NCBI RefSeq assembly: GCF_900215155.1
Contig: NZ_LT907980.1
Coordinates: forward strand, 2,356,001 to 2,420,000
Source of the DNA: Marinobacter sp. LV10R510-11A
GTDB lineage: Bacteria; Pseudomonadota; Gammaproteobacteria; Pseudomonadales; Oleiphilaceae
Direction: 5' to 3'
DNA: 64,000 nt
In this document: positions 43,611 to 53,899 of the stretch, piece by piece
How the letters are laid out: each line of letters begins with the position of its first letter
Numbering within the stretch: position 1 is the stretch's first letter
The notes under the pieces: generated by a model
Database searches by the model: none
The model's input: the letters and a program-made list of their open reading frames with translations, nothing else
Told to the model about the DNA's origin: nothing
Made by a program: the position numbers and the translations under genes

Positions 43611-44169
43611 AGTTACGGCCTTCCTTACGTACTTGCCTTTGTTGTTTCGGCGTTTTCGGATTTATTCGATTAACAAGCTGTCGAACCACAAGCCGGGGGC
43701 TTTTGCGATCTGTATACATAATAATATCGGCAAGTTCGGTATATAGCGGATCCCTGACCGCAAACAGCCGGCGCAAAACGCCTTCAGGATCGTCGTTTTG
43801 AAGCAATGGCCGGTTCCGATCTTTACGGGTGCGTTCCACCTGTTGCTCTATCGATGTGCGTAAGTAGATGACCACCGCATCTTTTTTCAACAGCGGGTGG
43901 TTTTCGGCCCGCATAACCGCGCCACCACCGGTGGCCAAAACAGACTCCGGCTCCGCAGACAGCTCGTCCAGCATCGCTGTTTCACGCAGCCGAAAGCCGC
44001 CCTCTCCTTCAACATCGAATATCCAGGGAATATTTGCTCCACAACGCGCCTCGATGATCCGGTCAGAATCAAGAAAACGGTACCCCAGCTCTCGGGCGAG
44101 CATCCGGCCAATCGTACTTTTACCGGCGCCCATTGGGCCAATCAAGACAACGCGTTTGGGCAAAGACAT
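43603..44169 (-). CDS. aroK: AroK, shikimate kinase
   Basis: 188 residues. Walker [10 protein letters not shown], shikimate-binding FLDSDRIIE, and GGGAV. Phosphorylates shikimate with ATP. Follows pilQ across a terminator and overlaps aroB: the pilMNOPQ-aroKB-damX order of Pseudomonas. Confidence 0.97.
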   Translation of the reverse strand: MSLPKRVVLIGPMGAGKSTIGRMLARELGYRFLDSDRIIEARCGANIPWIFDVEGEGGFRLRETAMLDELSAEPESVLATGGGAVMRAENHPLLKKDAVVIYLRTSIEQQVERTRKDRNRPLLQNDDPEGVLRRLFAVRDPLYTELADIIMYTDRKSPRLVVRQLVNRINPKTPKQQRQVRKEGRNYV

Positions 44170-44262
44170 AACTTCCGCTCAATAATGTTCAGGCGGGTGA
44201 GAATATCACAGGGCTACAGATTGCATAAGCTTCAGGGTTAGCATCACGGACCATACAGACAC

Positions 44263-44298
44263 AAAAAAGCCGCCGGTTTTATCGCGGCGGCTTTTTTT
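44263..44298 (-). terminator. Intrinsic terminator after pilQ
   Basis: AAAAAAGCCGCCG / CGGCGGCTTTTTT, 13-bp arms with a 9-nt loop. It separates pilMNOPQ from aroKB-damX. Confidence 0.9.
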
Positions 44299-44310
44299 GC
44301 TAAGACCTTG

Positions 44311-46428
44311 TTATTGAACCAAGTCGTTCTTGATGATCTTCGGTGTGATGAAGATCAGCAGCTCACTGCGCTCGTTAATGTGCTCAGTGCGCTTAAACAG
44401 ACGCCCAAGGTAAGGGATGTCGCCCAAGAACGGTGTTTTAGTGGTTTGGGTGGCGACTTCTGATTGGAAAATGCCGCCCAGAACAACTGTTTCGCCATTG
44501 CCAACCAACACCTGCGTGGTCACTTCGTTGGTGTTGATAGAAGGAATGCCCCCAGTCACTTCACCGCGAGAATCCTGGTTAATCATCAGATCCATGATGA
44601 TCTTGTCGTCCGGTGTAATCTGCGGGGTCACTTCAAGAGACAACACGGCTTCTTTGAACGATACGGAGGTCGCGCCGCTGGATGAGGCTTCCTGATACGG
44701 AATCTCTTCACCCGATTTGATAGAGGCTGTCTGGCGATCTGCAGTTACCACTCGCGGCTGAGAGACAACTTCCGCCTGACCATCCGTTTCAAGCGCTGAC
44801 AACTCGAGATCTACCAGGAAGTTTTTGCTGCCCCAGCCTACCGCGAAGGAAGAAGCGCCATCGCCACTTACACCCAGATCAACAGCCAGCGCGCCTGGGA
44901 AGGTAATGCCACCCGTACCGCCACCTGCGGCATCACGTGCTTCGCCCACAGCGCCCTGAGAACCACCCACAGAGAATACGTTGTTCCCGCTTACATCGTA
45001 GCCTGCACCACCCCAGCGAACACCTAGGTTTTCTGCCACGTTTGTCTGAGCGCGCACAATGCGGGCTTCGATAGAGACCTGACGAACCGGTACGTCCCAG
45101 GTAGACACGAGACGACGAATCTCCTCCAGCTTGCCAGTGCTTTCACGAACGCTGATGGTGTTGGTACGCACATCAGAGGACACAAAACCACGGTCAGTGA
45201 TAAGCTCTTTGTCTTCCTTGATAAGCCCAACAATATCGCCAGCTTTGGCATAGTTAACCTGAATGATATCCAACCGAACCGGTGCAAGTTCTGCAATCTG
45301 CTTGGTCGTTTCCAGTTCAAGTTTCTCACGGGCGGCGATTTCATCGGCCGGCGCAACCAGCAAAACATTACCGATTTGGCGCTTATCCAGCCCCTTGGTT
45401 TTCAGAATAAGATCCAGAGCCTGATCCCAAGGCACATTCTGCAATCGCAGCGTAATGCTGCCGCTTACTGTGTCACTGGCTACCAAGTTCAGCCCGGTAA
45501 AGTCAGCGATAAGCTGCAGTACGGAGCGCACTTCAATGTCCTGAAAGTTCAGGGAGAGCTTTTCGCCAGAGTACGGGAACTTCTGTTCACGGCGTGATTC
45601 CGCTTCCTCTTCAGTCAGCTTTTCGACGCTCACTGTGAACTGACTTCCAGACTGATAAGCGATGTAGTCGTAATTGCCTTCAGGGCGAATTTCAACCACC
45701 GCATTGCCGCCTTCAACGAAGGTGTCAATGCGACTTACAGGTGTTGCAAAGTCGGTGACATCAAGGCGACGACGCAGGTCTGCAGGTACCGCAATACCGT
45801 CCATTGTAAGGCGAATCTTGCCGCCCAACTCAGAAAGGTCAACGGGTACCCTAGGGCTGCCCAAATCTATGATAACGCGCCCTTCGCCGTTGTTGCCGCG
45901 GCGGAAATCAACGCCGGCTAGCGTATCAGGCGTAGAAGCCGATTGCGTAGCCGCCGTTGTTCCAGTTGAGTTGGCTGTAGCCGGAGCAGCTGCGGAATCA
46001 CTACCAATGGTCATCACAAGAGAGTCGTTATTGCGGACTGTCTCGTAAGGCACAAGCTCAATCAGGTTAAAAATCAGGCGAGTGCGATCCTTTGTCTCTA
46101 CCACGGTCATGCTCTGGGCATTACCAGATCCAAGCGAAATGCTTCGGCTGTTAAGCCCACTTGTAGTGTCGCGCAAATCTACCGCGATGCGCGCGGGGCG
46201 CTCAATGGTGTAACCCGATGGTTTGGGTGGTTGACCATCAAATTTAAGTGTCACTTCCAGGCGCTCTCCCGGTAGCGACGAAAACGACACGTCTTCCAAC
46301 GTGACCGCATTGGCCAGGCCGGATAACAACCCTAAAGCAATCACGCTGACGTATACATTGAGTTTTCTGAACATCGCTAGCCTCGACCCCGAACTTTTTT
46401 GTATATGCATTTTTCTTTCAATCTTCAT
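44311..46428 (-). CDS. pilQ: PilQ, type IV pilus outer-membrane secretin
   Basis: About 705 residues from the ATG at 46428 (MKIERK), which has AAGGAG 7 nt upstream, overlapping the pilP stop; the open frame to 46488 lies inside pilP. Signal peptide ends LANA. Two AMIN domains (about 30-250), an STN/N0 domain (LNFQDIEVRSVLQLIADFTG), a secretin N1 region and the secretin pore (from about 450) with GEEIPYQ, VLGGIFQ and ELLIFITPKII. Forms the outer-membrane gate for the pilus; AMIN domains hold peptidoglycan. Confidence 0.96.
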   Translation of the reverse strand: MKIERKMHIQKSSGSRLAMFRKLNVYVSVIALGLLSGLANAVTLEDVSFSSLPGERLEVTLKFDGQPPKPSGYTIERPARIAVDLRDTTSGLNSRSISLGSGNAQSMTVVETKDRTRLIFNLIELVPYETVRNNDSLVMTIGSDSAAAPATANSTGTTAATQSASTPDTLAGVDFRRGNNGEGRVIIDLGSPRVPVDLSELGGKIRLTMDGIAVPADLRRRLDVTDFATPVSRIDTFVEGGNAVVEIRPEGNYDYIAYQSGSQFTVSVEKLTEEEAESRREQKFPYSGEKLSLNFQDIEVRSVLQLIADFTGLNLVASDTVSGSITLRLQNVPWDQALDLILKTKGLDKRQIGNVLLVAPADEIAAREKLELETTKQIAELAPVRLDIIQVNYAKAGDIVGLIKEDKELITDRGFVSSDVRTNTISVRESTGKLEEIRRLVSTWDVPVRQVSIEARIVRAQTNVAENLGVRWGGAGYDVSGNNVFSVGGSQGAVGEARDAAGGGTGGITFPGALAVDLGVSGDGASSFAVGWGSKNFLVDLELSALETDGQAEVVSQPRVVTADRQTASIKSGEEIPYQEASSSGATSVSFKEAVLSLEVTPQITPDDKIIMDLMINQDSRGEVTGGIPSINTNEVTTQVLVGNGETVVLGGIFQSEVATQTTKTPFLGDIPYLGRLFKRTEHINERSELLIFITPKIIKNDLVQ

Positions 46429-46439
46429 CCAACCGCTCC

Positions 46440-46994
46440 TTAGCCAGCGTCCTCGTCCAGGGTCAGAGAGCGAGGACGCTCTACCCAACCACCCTGGCCA
46501 TTGGGAACGATTTCGATAAGCTCGATCCGGGTTTCACTCACACCGATAATACGGCCGTAACTTTGCCCCATGAAATTCCCGGAACGAACCCGGTGTATAC
46601 CGCCGGTATTATCCCGGATCAGCGCAAATAGGCTTCCCGACACGCTTTGAAGCGTGCCCACCATACCGAGATTTTTGAGATCAAAGTTCTCAAGCACCTC
46701 TTTTGGCCGATCCAAGTTGGGCTCGACGTCACTAACCGGCTTTTCATCGATCATGGTTAGCTGAACATCAATTGGCGCCGCGAACGGTGCCCTTCTGTCT
46801 GCTGCCGAATAACTGAATGCCTCGTAAGCGCTGAACTCAGGTAATGGCTCGACATGTCCTCGAGGTTTGGCTCGAGTGTCTGCCATGAACTTATCCAGAT
46901 CGGAAAAACCGCTGCCCTGGGAACAACCTGTCAGGAGTGTTACCAGACAAACACCCAGCCAGGCCTTTCCCGCATGCTTTGTCGCCATGCTCAT
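46440..46994 (-). CDS. pilP: PilP, pilotin-like alignment-complex lipoprotein
   Basis: 184 residues. Lipobox LLTGC (Cys24), disordered linker with PLPEFSAYEAFSYSAADRRAPF (partly quoted) and a small beta-domain with GTLQSVSGSLFALIRD and RVRSGNFMGQSYGRI. Bridges PilNO to PilQ in the periplasm. Overlaps the pilO stop (ATGA). Confidence 0.95.
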   Translation of the reverse strand: MSMATKHAGKAWLGVCLVTLLTGCSQGSGFSDLDKFMADTRAKPRGHVEPLPEFSAYEAFSYSAADRRAPFAAPIDVQLTMIDEKPVSDVEPNLDRPKEVLENFDLKNLGMVGTLQSVSGSLFALIRDNTGGIHRVRSGNFMGQSYGRIIGVSETRIELIEIVPNGQGGWVERPRSLTLDEDAG

Positions 46995-47602
46995 TCTCCA
47001 GCCCGGTAGCGGTATGTACGAGCAACAACCTGCATATCAAGCTGCTCGTCGTCTCCGCCAGTTGGTTTAATGGTTAAATCATGCAGAGTCACAATTCGTG
47101 GAAGGCCTGCGACACTGCTTACAAACGATGCCAGCTCATGATACGAGCCTGAAACACGGATATTGATCGGCAATTCGGAATAGAAGTCGCGCTTTTTCTC
47201 GGACTGGAGTTTTACTTCTTGAAGCGCCAAACCGCTACCCAGAGCCGTATTGGTAATATCCTCAAGCAGCCCCGGAACTTCTGTTTCACTCGGAAGCTGC
47301 CGCACAAGTGCGCCAAACGTTTCTTCCATTTCGACCATCTGCCCTTTGAAAACCTCCAGGTTCGCGACCCGATAAGCTTTCTCTTCGTAGTTTTTGCGCA
47401 GATCCAGCTCGGTCTTCTCAACCCGATCGAGCTGCACGTACTGATCCTTGACAAAGAACCAGTACCCGCCGCCCATGATCAGGCCAAAAATGATCAAAAC
47501 AACAATGGCCTTGATGGGCGCAGGCCAGATGCCTGCGTTGTTAACGTCAAGATCATTGACGTCAAATTCTTTGAGGCTTTTAAGTGAGTCCGCGAGGCTC
47601 AT
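46991..47602 (-). CDS. pilO: PilO, type IV pilus inner-membrane alignment protein
   Basis: 203 residues. One membrane helix (about 29-50, IKAIVVLIIFGLIMGGGYWF), a coiled coil (DRVEKTELDLRKNYEEKAY), then a ferredoxin-like domain with LPSETEVPGLLEDI and GSYHELASFVSSVAGLPRIV. Pairs with PilN. Its start shares one base with the pilN stop. Confidence 0.95.
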   Translation of the reverse strand: MSLADSLKSLKEFDVNDLDVNNAGIWPAPIKAIVVLIIFGLIMGGGYWFFVKDQYVQLDRVEKTELDLRKNYEEKAYRVANLEVFKGQMVEMEETFGALVRQLPSETEVPGLLEDITNTALGSGLALQEVKLQSEKKRDFYSELPINIRVSGSYHELASFVSSVAGLPRIVTLHDLTIKPTGGDDEQLDMQVVARTYRYRAGE

Positions 47603-48164
47603 TATTTATCCTCCCCTTCGGGCTCAGGTGTTTTTTGTTGAACAGTCATAGTGAACTGACTGTACCCCGCACGGCGGCCATCCGCCGATGATACATTTGA
47701 GAGGTTCGGGCTGGTGAACCAGTCGGATTCATCAAACTGCCGCATCAGTGTTGATATTCGGCTATTCGATTCTGCCATACCAACGATACTCACCTGGTCG
47801 CCCGTCTTCTTCAGGTCTGTATAGAAAAGGCCATCTGGCAATGTGCGTACCAGTTCGTCAAAGGCACGAACGATCACCGGGCGCTTGCCTTGCAAGTCCT
47901 GGATAACCTTCATACGGGCTAGCAACTCATCACGCTTGTGTTTGAGGCTTTCAATTTCGCGGATCTGCTCATCCAGTTTTTTGGTAGCAGATTCGATATA
48001 TGCATTCCGGGATTGCTGATACGAAATACCGTTGTCTAGGTTCGAACTCCAGAGGAATGTGAGACCGGCCGCGATAATAGCGGCACCCAAAATCATCACA
48101 ACAAACTGCTTCTGCTTCTCCGCTCGGAGCTCTTCGCGCCAGGGTCTGAGGTTAATCGTTACCA

Positions 48165-48165
<1 letters not shown>
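47602..48165 (-). CDS. pilN: PilN, type IV pilus inner-membrane alignment protein
   Basis: 187 residues. The cytoplasmic N-terminus INLRPWREELR is the conserved peptide that docks in PilM. Membrane helix at about 22-40, coiled coil (DEQIREIESLKHKRDELLAR), periplasmic ferredoxin-like fold. Shares one base with both pilM and pilO. Confidence 0.96.
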
Positions 48166-49238
<1,073 letters not shown>

Positions 49239-49425
49239 CTATACCTGGCTAAATGCACCCGGCTATATGACTTATGTGTTTTTTATTTAAGAGAACTTCT
49301 TCATTATTCCGTCTACAATGGTCGCTCTCCTTGAAATGAGAACGATTGCAACGGTGAAGAGTCTCATCCTTACTTAAAGCAATTTCTCAAATGATAGACC
49401 TATATCCAACAGTTGTCAGAAAAAA

Positions 49426-51939
49426 ATGTCCCATTTGTTGCGTACATCTCGCCTTTTTGCCTGGTTATTTCTCACCGGTCTGAGTGTCGCCGTTATCGTA
49501 GGCTCAGGCTTCTATCTTTACCTTCGTCCTGGCCTCCCCCCTGTCGAACAACTTCTGGAAATAAAACTCCAGACGCCATTGCGGGTGTATAGCAAAGACA
49601 ACAGATTAATAGCAGAATTCGGTGAAAAGAGAAGGGCACCGATCACAATCGAACAGATCCCAACAATTCAGTTACAAGCCTTTATGGCAGCGGAGGACTC
49701 CCGATTTTACGAGCACCACGGGGTCGACATCAAAGGGCTGGCGCGGGCTGCAATCGAATTGGTCTCTACCGGCTCGATCCAATCCGGCGGCAGTACCATC
49801 ACAATGCAGGTTGCAAAAAATTACTTTTTGTCACGTGATCGGACGTTTATTCGCAAGTTCAGCGAGATACTTCTCGCTCTTCAGATAGAGCGTGAACTCG
49901 ATAAAAATCGGATTTTTGAGCTATACCTGAACAAAATTTATCTCGGCAACCGCGCCTACGGCATTGCCGCTGCGGCCCGCGTTTATTACAACAAAGCGGT
50001 AAACGAGCTCTCCCTTGCGCAAATGGCCATGCTAGCAGGCCTGCCCAAAGCCCCGTCCGCTTACAACCCGCTCGCCAATCCACAGCGCGCAATGATCCGC
50101 AGAGACTGGATTCTTGGCCGCATGAAGGAGCTCAGCTTCATAAGCGCCGACGCCTACGAGCTCGCCATCCAAGCGCCGCTTACAGCAACCTACAATGCCA
50201 CTGAAGCGGAAGTCGATGCCGACTATGTCGCGGAGATGGCCCGCGCCGAAATGGTCGGGCGCTTTGGCGACGAGGCCTACACCGACGGCTACACTGTTAT
50301 ATTGACCGTCGACGGCACAGAACAGCAAACGGCAACAGATGCCCTCAGAAGCGGGCTTGAAGCTTACGACCGCAGACACGGATTCCGGGGCCCGATCGGC
50401 CAACTAGATGCCGAAACCCTGGGGGGCGGAGACCTGTCTAGCGCCATGCTGAACTACCCTAGAATTGAATCCCTGATGCCTGCAGTTATTACAGCAGTCA
50501 ACGATGACAAGGGCGAAGCTAGCGCCCACGTTCGTCGGTTTGGCCCGGCTATAATGCCGTTCGAGTCCATGCAGTGGGCCCAGCGCTATAAAACAGAAAA
50601 CTTGACCGGCCCTAAACCGGAAAAGCCCTCCGATGTTGTCAGCGTGGGTGACGTTGTTTACGTTCGGGTAGAGGAGCTACCGAGCGCGCCGACAATGCCC
50701 TCAGAAGGCGAACCCTCAGACAATGCCGCGCCCGGAACTGTCGAGTCGGTCAGGGTTTCGCTCATGCAGGTACCCCAAGCTGAAGGCGCACTGATCTCAC
50801 TCGAGACAAAAACAGGCGCCATTGAAGCCCTCGCCGGCGGTTACAGCTTCGGCCAGAGCAAATACAATCGCGCCATGCAAGCCAGGCGGCAACCTGGCTC
50901 AACCTTCAAACCGTTCCTGTATCTTGCGGCTCTGGAAAGCGGCATTACGCCCGCAACAATCTACAACGACGCACCGATTGTGTTTGATGATTCGGAACTC
51001 GAAACCGCATGGCGCCCGCAGAACTCCTCCGGACAGTTCTATGGCCCTACCACGCTTCGCGAAGCGTTATACAGCTCACGAAACCTGGTCTCCATCCGGC
51101 TGCTCAGGGATGTCGGCGTGCCTCAGACGCTGGATTACCTTAAGCAACTCAAGGTTCCCACTGAGAACATGCCCAAAGACCTATCTCTCTCCCTGGGTAG
51201 CGGACAGCTATCACCCATGGAACTCGCCAGAGGTCTAGCCGTTATCGCCAACGGAGGCTACGACGTCGAGCCTTTCCTGATTCAGAGCATTACGGACGCT
51301 AACAGCGAAACAATATACCAGGCCCCGGAAGTCATCCTTTGTGACACGAACTGCAACACGACTGAAAATGCCCCAGCAAACCCTACGGGCGGAACTGACA
51401 TCTCTCGGGCTATCACAGCAAAAGCTGCACCGGAAACGCGAGTCATGCGACGGCTCGCAGATGAGCGTTCTGTTTATATCCTGCACTCAATGCTTCGGGA
51501 CGTGGTCAAACTCGGAACCGGACGTCGTGCTCTGGCTCTCGGCCGAGATGACATCGCAGGCAAGACAGGTACAACCAACGAACAGCGGGATACCTGGTTC
51601 GCCGGCTTCAACCACAACCTTGCCACCACCGTATGGGTAGGCTTTGACCAGCCAGCCCCCCTGGGCCGCAGAGAGTTCGGCGCAAGCACTGCCCTGCCCA
51701 TCTGGATGGACTATATGAAGGTAGCGCTGGACGGAATGCCCCCGACCTTTATGCCCAGGCCAAACGGTATCGTTAACATCCGCATCAACGCCGAAACCGG
51801 TGAGCGTGCAAGGCCCGGCGAGGAGGGTGTTTTCGAGATATTCAAGGAAGAAGATGCGCCCGCGCCACTGGCCGCGGATGATATGGGACCGGGTGGCACA
51901 CGCGGAAACGGGGATGACCTCTCGCGCCAGATTTTCTAA
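49426..51939 (+). CDS. mrcA: PBP1a, bifunctional class A penicillin-binding protein
   Basis: 837 residues. N-terminal membrane anchor; glycosyltransferase domain with AAEDSRFYEHHGVD (catalytic Glu), GGSTITMQVAKN and RKFSEILLALQIE; a middle region with an OB-like insert typical of PBP1a; transpeptidase motifs with Ser492 in PGSTFKPF, SRN in SSRNLVS and KTG near residue 713. Polymerises and crosslinks peptidoglycan. Divergent from pilM, the order found in many gammaproteobacteria. The ribosome binding site is weak (cagaaaaaa). Confidence 0.96.
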   Translation: MSHLLRTSRLFAWLFLTGLSVAVIVGSGFYLYLRPGLPPVEQLLEIKLQTPLRVYSKDNRLIAEFGEKRRAPITIEQIPTIQLQAFMAAEDSRFYEHHGVDIKGLARAAIELVSTGSIQSGGSTITMQVAKNYFLSRDRTFIRKFSEILLALQIERELDKNRIFELYLNKIYLGNRAYGIAAAARVYYNKAVNELSLAQMAMLAGLPKAPSAYNPLANPQRAMIRRDWILGRMKELSFISADAYELAIQAPLTATYNATEAEVDADYVAEMARAEMVGRFGDEAYTDGYTVILTVDGTEQQTATDALRSGLEAYDRRHGFRGPIGQLDAETLGGGDLSSAMLNYPRIESLMPAVITAVNDDKGEASAHVRRFGPAIMPFESMQWAQRYKTENLTGPKPEKPSDVVSVGDVVYVRVEELPSAPTMPSEGEPSDNAAPGTVESVRVSLMQVPQAEGALISLETKTGAIEALAGGYSFGQSKYNRAMQARRQPGSTFKPFLYLAALESGITPATIYNDAPIVFDDSELETAWRPQNSSGQFYGPTTLREALYSSRNLVSIRLLRDVGVPQTLDYLKQLKVPTENMPKDLSLSLGSGQLSPMELARGLAVIANGGYDVEPFLIQSITDANSETIYQAPEVILCDTNCNTTENAPANPTGGTDISRAITAKAAPETRVMRRLADERSVYILHSMLRDVVKLGTGRRALALGRDDIAGKTGTTNEQRDTWFAGFNHNLATTVWVGFDQPAPLGRREFGASTALPIWMDYMKVALDGMPPTFMPRPNGIVNIRINAETGERARPGEEGVFEIFKEEDAPAPLAADDMGPGGTRGNGDDLSRQIF

Positions 51940-51943
51940 CCAC

Positions 51944-51976
51944 AAAAAAACCGGCGGGATCACCGCCGGTTTTTTT
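51944..51976. terminator. Bidirectional terminator between mrcA and maeB
   Basis: Perfect 14-bp inverted repeat AAAAAAACCGGCGG / CCGCCGGTTTTTTT with a 5-nt loop, between two convergent genes. Confidence 0.95.
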
Positions 51977-51997
51977 ATAAGCTCATAACGTCATCGA

Positions 51998-53263
51998 TCA
52001 GATGATGTCGGCCATGCTCTTCAACGGATAGTGAGCTGGGTACTCCTTACGAGCAACGCCAGAATCCACAGCGGCACGGGCCACGGCAGCCGGAACAACT
52101 TCCAGCAGGCGAACATCCATGGGCTTGGGAATGATATATTCTTTACCAAACTCGAAGCTGTCAGCGCCGTAGGCTTCGCAGATTTCCTGCGGCACCGGCT
52201 CTTTGGCAAGCTTACGAATGGCATCTACCGCAGCCACTTTCATCTCTTCATTGATGCAGCTCGCACGAACGTCGAGCGCACCACGGAAGATGAACGGGAA
52301 GCCAAGAACGTTGTTCACCTGGTTCGGGTAGTCTGAACGGCCGGTAGCCATGATCAGATCGTCTCGAACTGAGTGCGCTATCGCCGGATCGATTTCCGGA
52401 TCCGGGTTGGAGCAGGCAAATACAATGGGATTCGGCGCCATCTTCTTGAGCTGCTCACCGCTTAGAAGGTCTGGACCTGACAGGCCGACAAACACATCAG
52501 CCCCTTCCATTGCATCGTCCAGAGTACGCTTGTCAGTATTATTGGCGAACATGGCCTTGTACTGATTGAGGTCATCGCGACCTGAGTGGATCACACCCTT
52601 GCGATCGACCATAAAGATGTTTTCAGAGCGAATGCCGCAACTGATCAACAACTTCATGCAAGCGATTGCAGCAGCACCGGCGCCCAAGCAAACCACTTTC
52701 GCTTCTTCAATTTTCTTACCCTGCAGCTCAAGCGCGTTGATCATGCCAGCCGCTGTAACAATCGCTGTACCGTGCTGGTCATCATGGAAGACGGGCACAT
52801 TGCACTTCTCGATCAGCGCGCGCTCAATTTCGAAACACTCTGGTGCCTTGATGTCTTCAAGGTTAATACCACCAAAGGTGTCGGCAATACGCTCAACGGT
52901 TTCAATGAACGCCTGCGGGTTTTCGGTGTTGACCTCGATATCGAACACGTCAATCCCCGCAAAGCGCTTGAACAGTACGCCTTTGCCTTCCATTACCGGC
53001 TTGCTTGCCAGCGGGCCCAGGTTACCCAGACCAAGAATCGCAGTGCCGTTGGAGATAACCGCCACAAGGTTGCCCTTGGCAGTGTACTTGTAGGCGTTCT
53101 CCGGGTCCTTTGCGATCTCGCGAACCGGTTCGGCAACGCCGGGGCTGTATGCCAGAGCTAGGTCACGGGCGGTCGCGGTCGGCTTGGTGATTTCTACACT
53201 AATCTTTCCAGGCCGCGGCTTGGCGTGATATTCAAGGGCTGCTTCTTTCAGATCTTGAGACAT
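51998..53263 (-). CDS. maeB: Malic enzyme, short MaeB-type without phosphotransacetylase domain
   Basis: About 421 residues from the ATG at 53263 (MSQDLKEAALEYH); an in-frame GTG at 53284 is less likely. Motifs: AYSPGVAEPVREI, TNGTAILGLGNLG-like NGTAILGLGNLGPLASKPV, FHDDQHGTAIV, and Rossmann VCLGAGAAAIACMKLL. Decarboxylates malate to pyruvate, probably with NADP. Enteric MaeB is about 760 residues with a C-terminal PTA-like domain; that domain is absent here, as in the Pseudomonas counterpart. Cofactor choice is inferred. Confidence 0.92.
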   Translation of the reverse strand: MSQDLKEAALEYHAKPRPGKISVEITKPTATARDLALAYSPGVAEPVREIAKDPENAYKYTAKGNLVAVISNGTAILGLGNLGPLASKPVMEGKGVLFKRFAGIDVFDIEVNTENPQAFIETVERIADTFGGINLEDIKAPECFEIERALIEKCNVPVFHDDQHGTAIVTAAGMINALELQGKKIEEAKVVCLGAGAAAIACMKLLISCGIRSENIFMVDRKGVIHSGRDDLNQYKAMFANNTDKRTLDDAMEGADVFVGLSGPDLLSGEQLKKMAPNPIVFACSNPDPEIDPAIAHSVRDDLIMATGRSDYPNQVNNVLGFPFIFRGALDVRASCINEEMKVAAVDAIRKLAKEPVPQEICEAYGADSFEFGKEYIIPKPMDVRLLEVVPAAVARAAVDSGVARKEYPAHYPLKSMADII

Positions 53264-53447
53264 TGCCACTGTTCCGTTTGTCACGTTAAAAGATAATAAG
53301 CCTTCAGGGGCAAGAGCCTACCTAAAGGAGCGCGACATTATGGCGCGCCTATCCCAAAACGACAAGGGGCCATCGAACAAATTATGATCAGTCAATACGG
53401 CCAATTGCGTACGATCAAGAAATAAACGGTTATTTTTGGCCATGCAC

Positions 53448-53474
53448 AAAAAAAGCGCCCTCAGGCGCTTTTTT
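53448..53474 (-). terminator. Intrinsic terminator after rpmE
   Basis: AAAAAAGCGCC / GGCGCTTTTTT with a 4-nt loop, just downstream of rpmE and upstream of maeB. Confidence 0.92.
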
Positions 53475-53489
53475 AACTCTGCGACAGGA

Positions 53490-53717
53490 TTAGTCTTCTT
53501 TCTTACCGCCAGCGATACGACCACCAAAACGCTTCTGGAACTTGTCAATACGGCCACCTGTATCCATAACCTTCTGCTTGCCAGTGTAGAATGGGTGACA
53601 CTGTGAGCAAACATCAAGCTGCAGATCTTGATTAAAAGTAGAACGGGTCTTCATCACGCTACCGCATGAACACGTTGCAGTGATCTCGTTGTACTTGGGG
53701 TGAATACCTTCTTTCAT
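53490..53717 (-). CDS. rpmE: RpmE, 50S ribosomal protein L31 (zinc-binding form)
   Basis: 75 residues from the ATG at 53717 ([11 protein letters not shown]), with AGAGG upstream; the longer frame to 53861 is not homologous. Zinc ligands CSCG and CSQCH mark the C+ form. Divergent from priA, a conserved pairing. Confidence 0.97.
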   Translation of the reverse strand: MKEGIHPKYNEITATCSCGSVMKTRSTFNQDLQLDVCSQCHPFYTGKQKVMDTGGRIDKFQKRFGGRIAGGKKED

Positions 53718-53899
53718 GGGGAACCTCTGTGGGTTATGCCGCCACCTGATCACGGGGCGATCATTGTCGCCCTGGTGCCAGGCACCGCATATTTGAATCA
53801 ATGGAAAAGACCGGGCACAATCCATGCCCTGCCGGAAACAGACCGCGAATCTTACTTGCAATTATCCTGGCAGGCAAGCCTTACCACAAGGAGCACTCA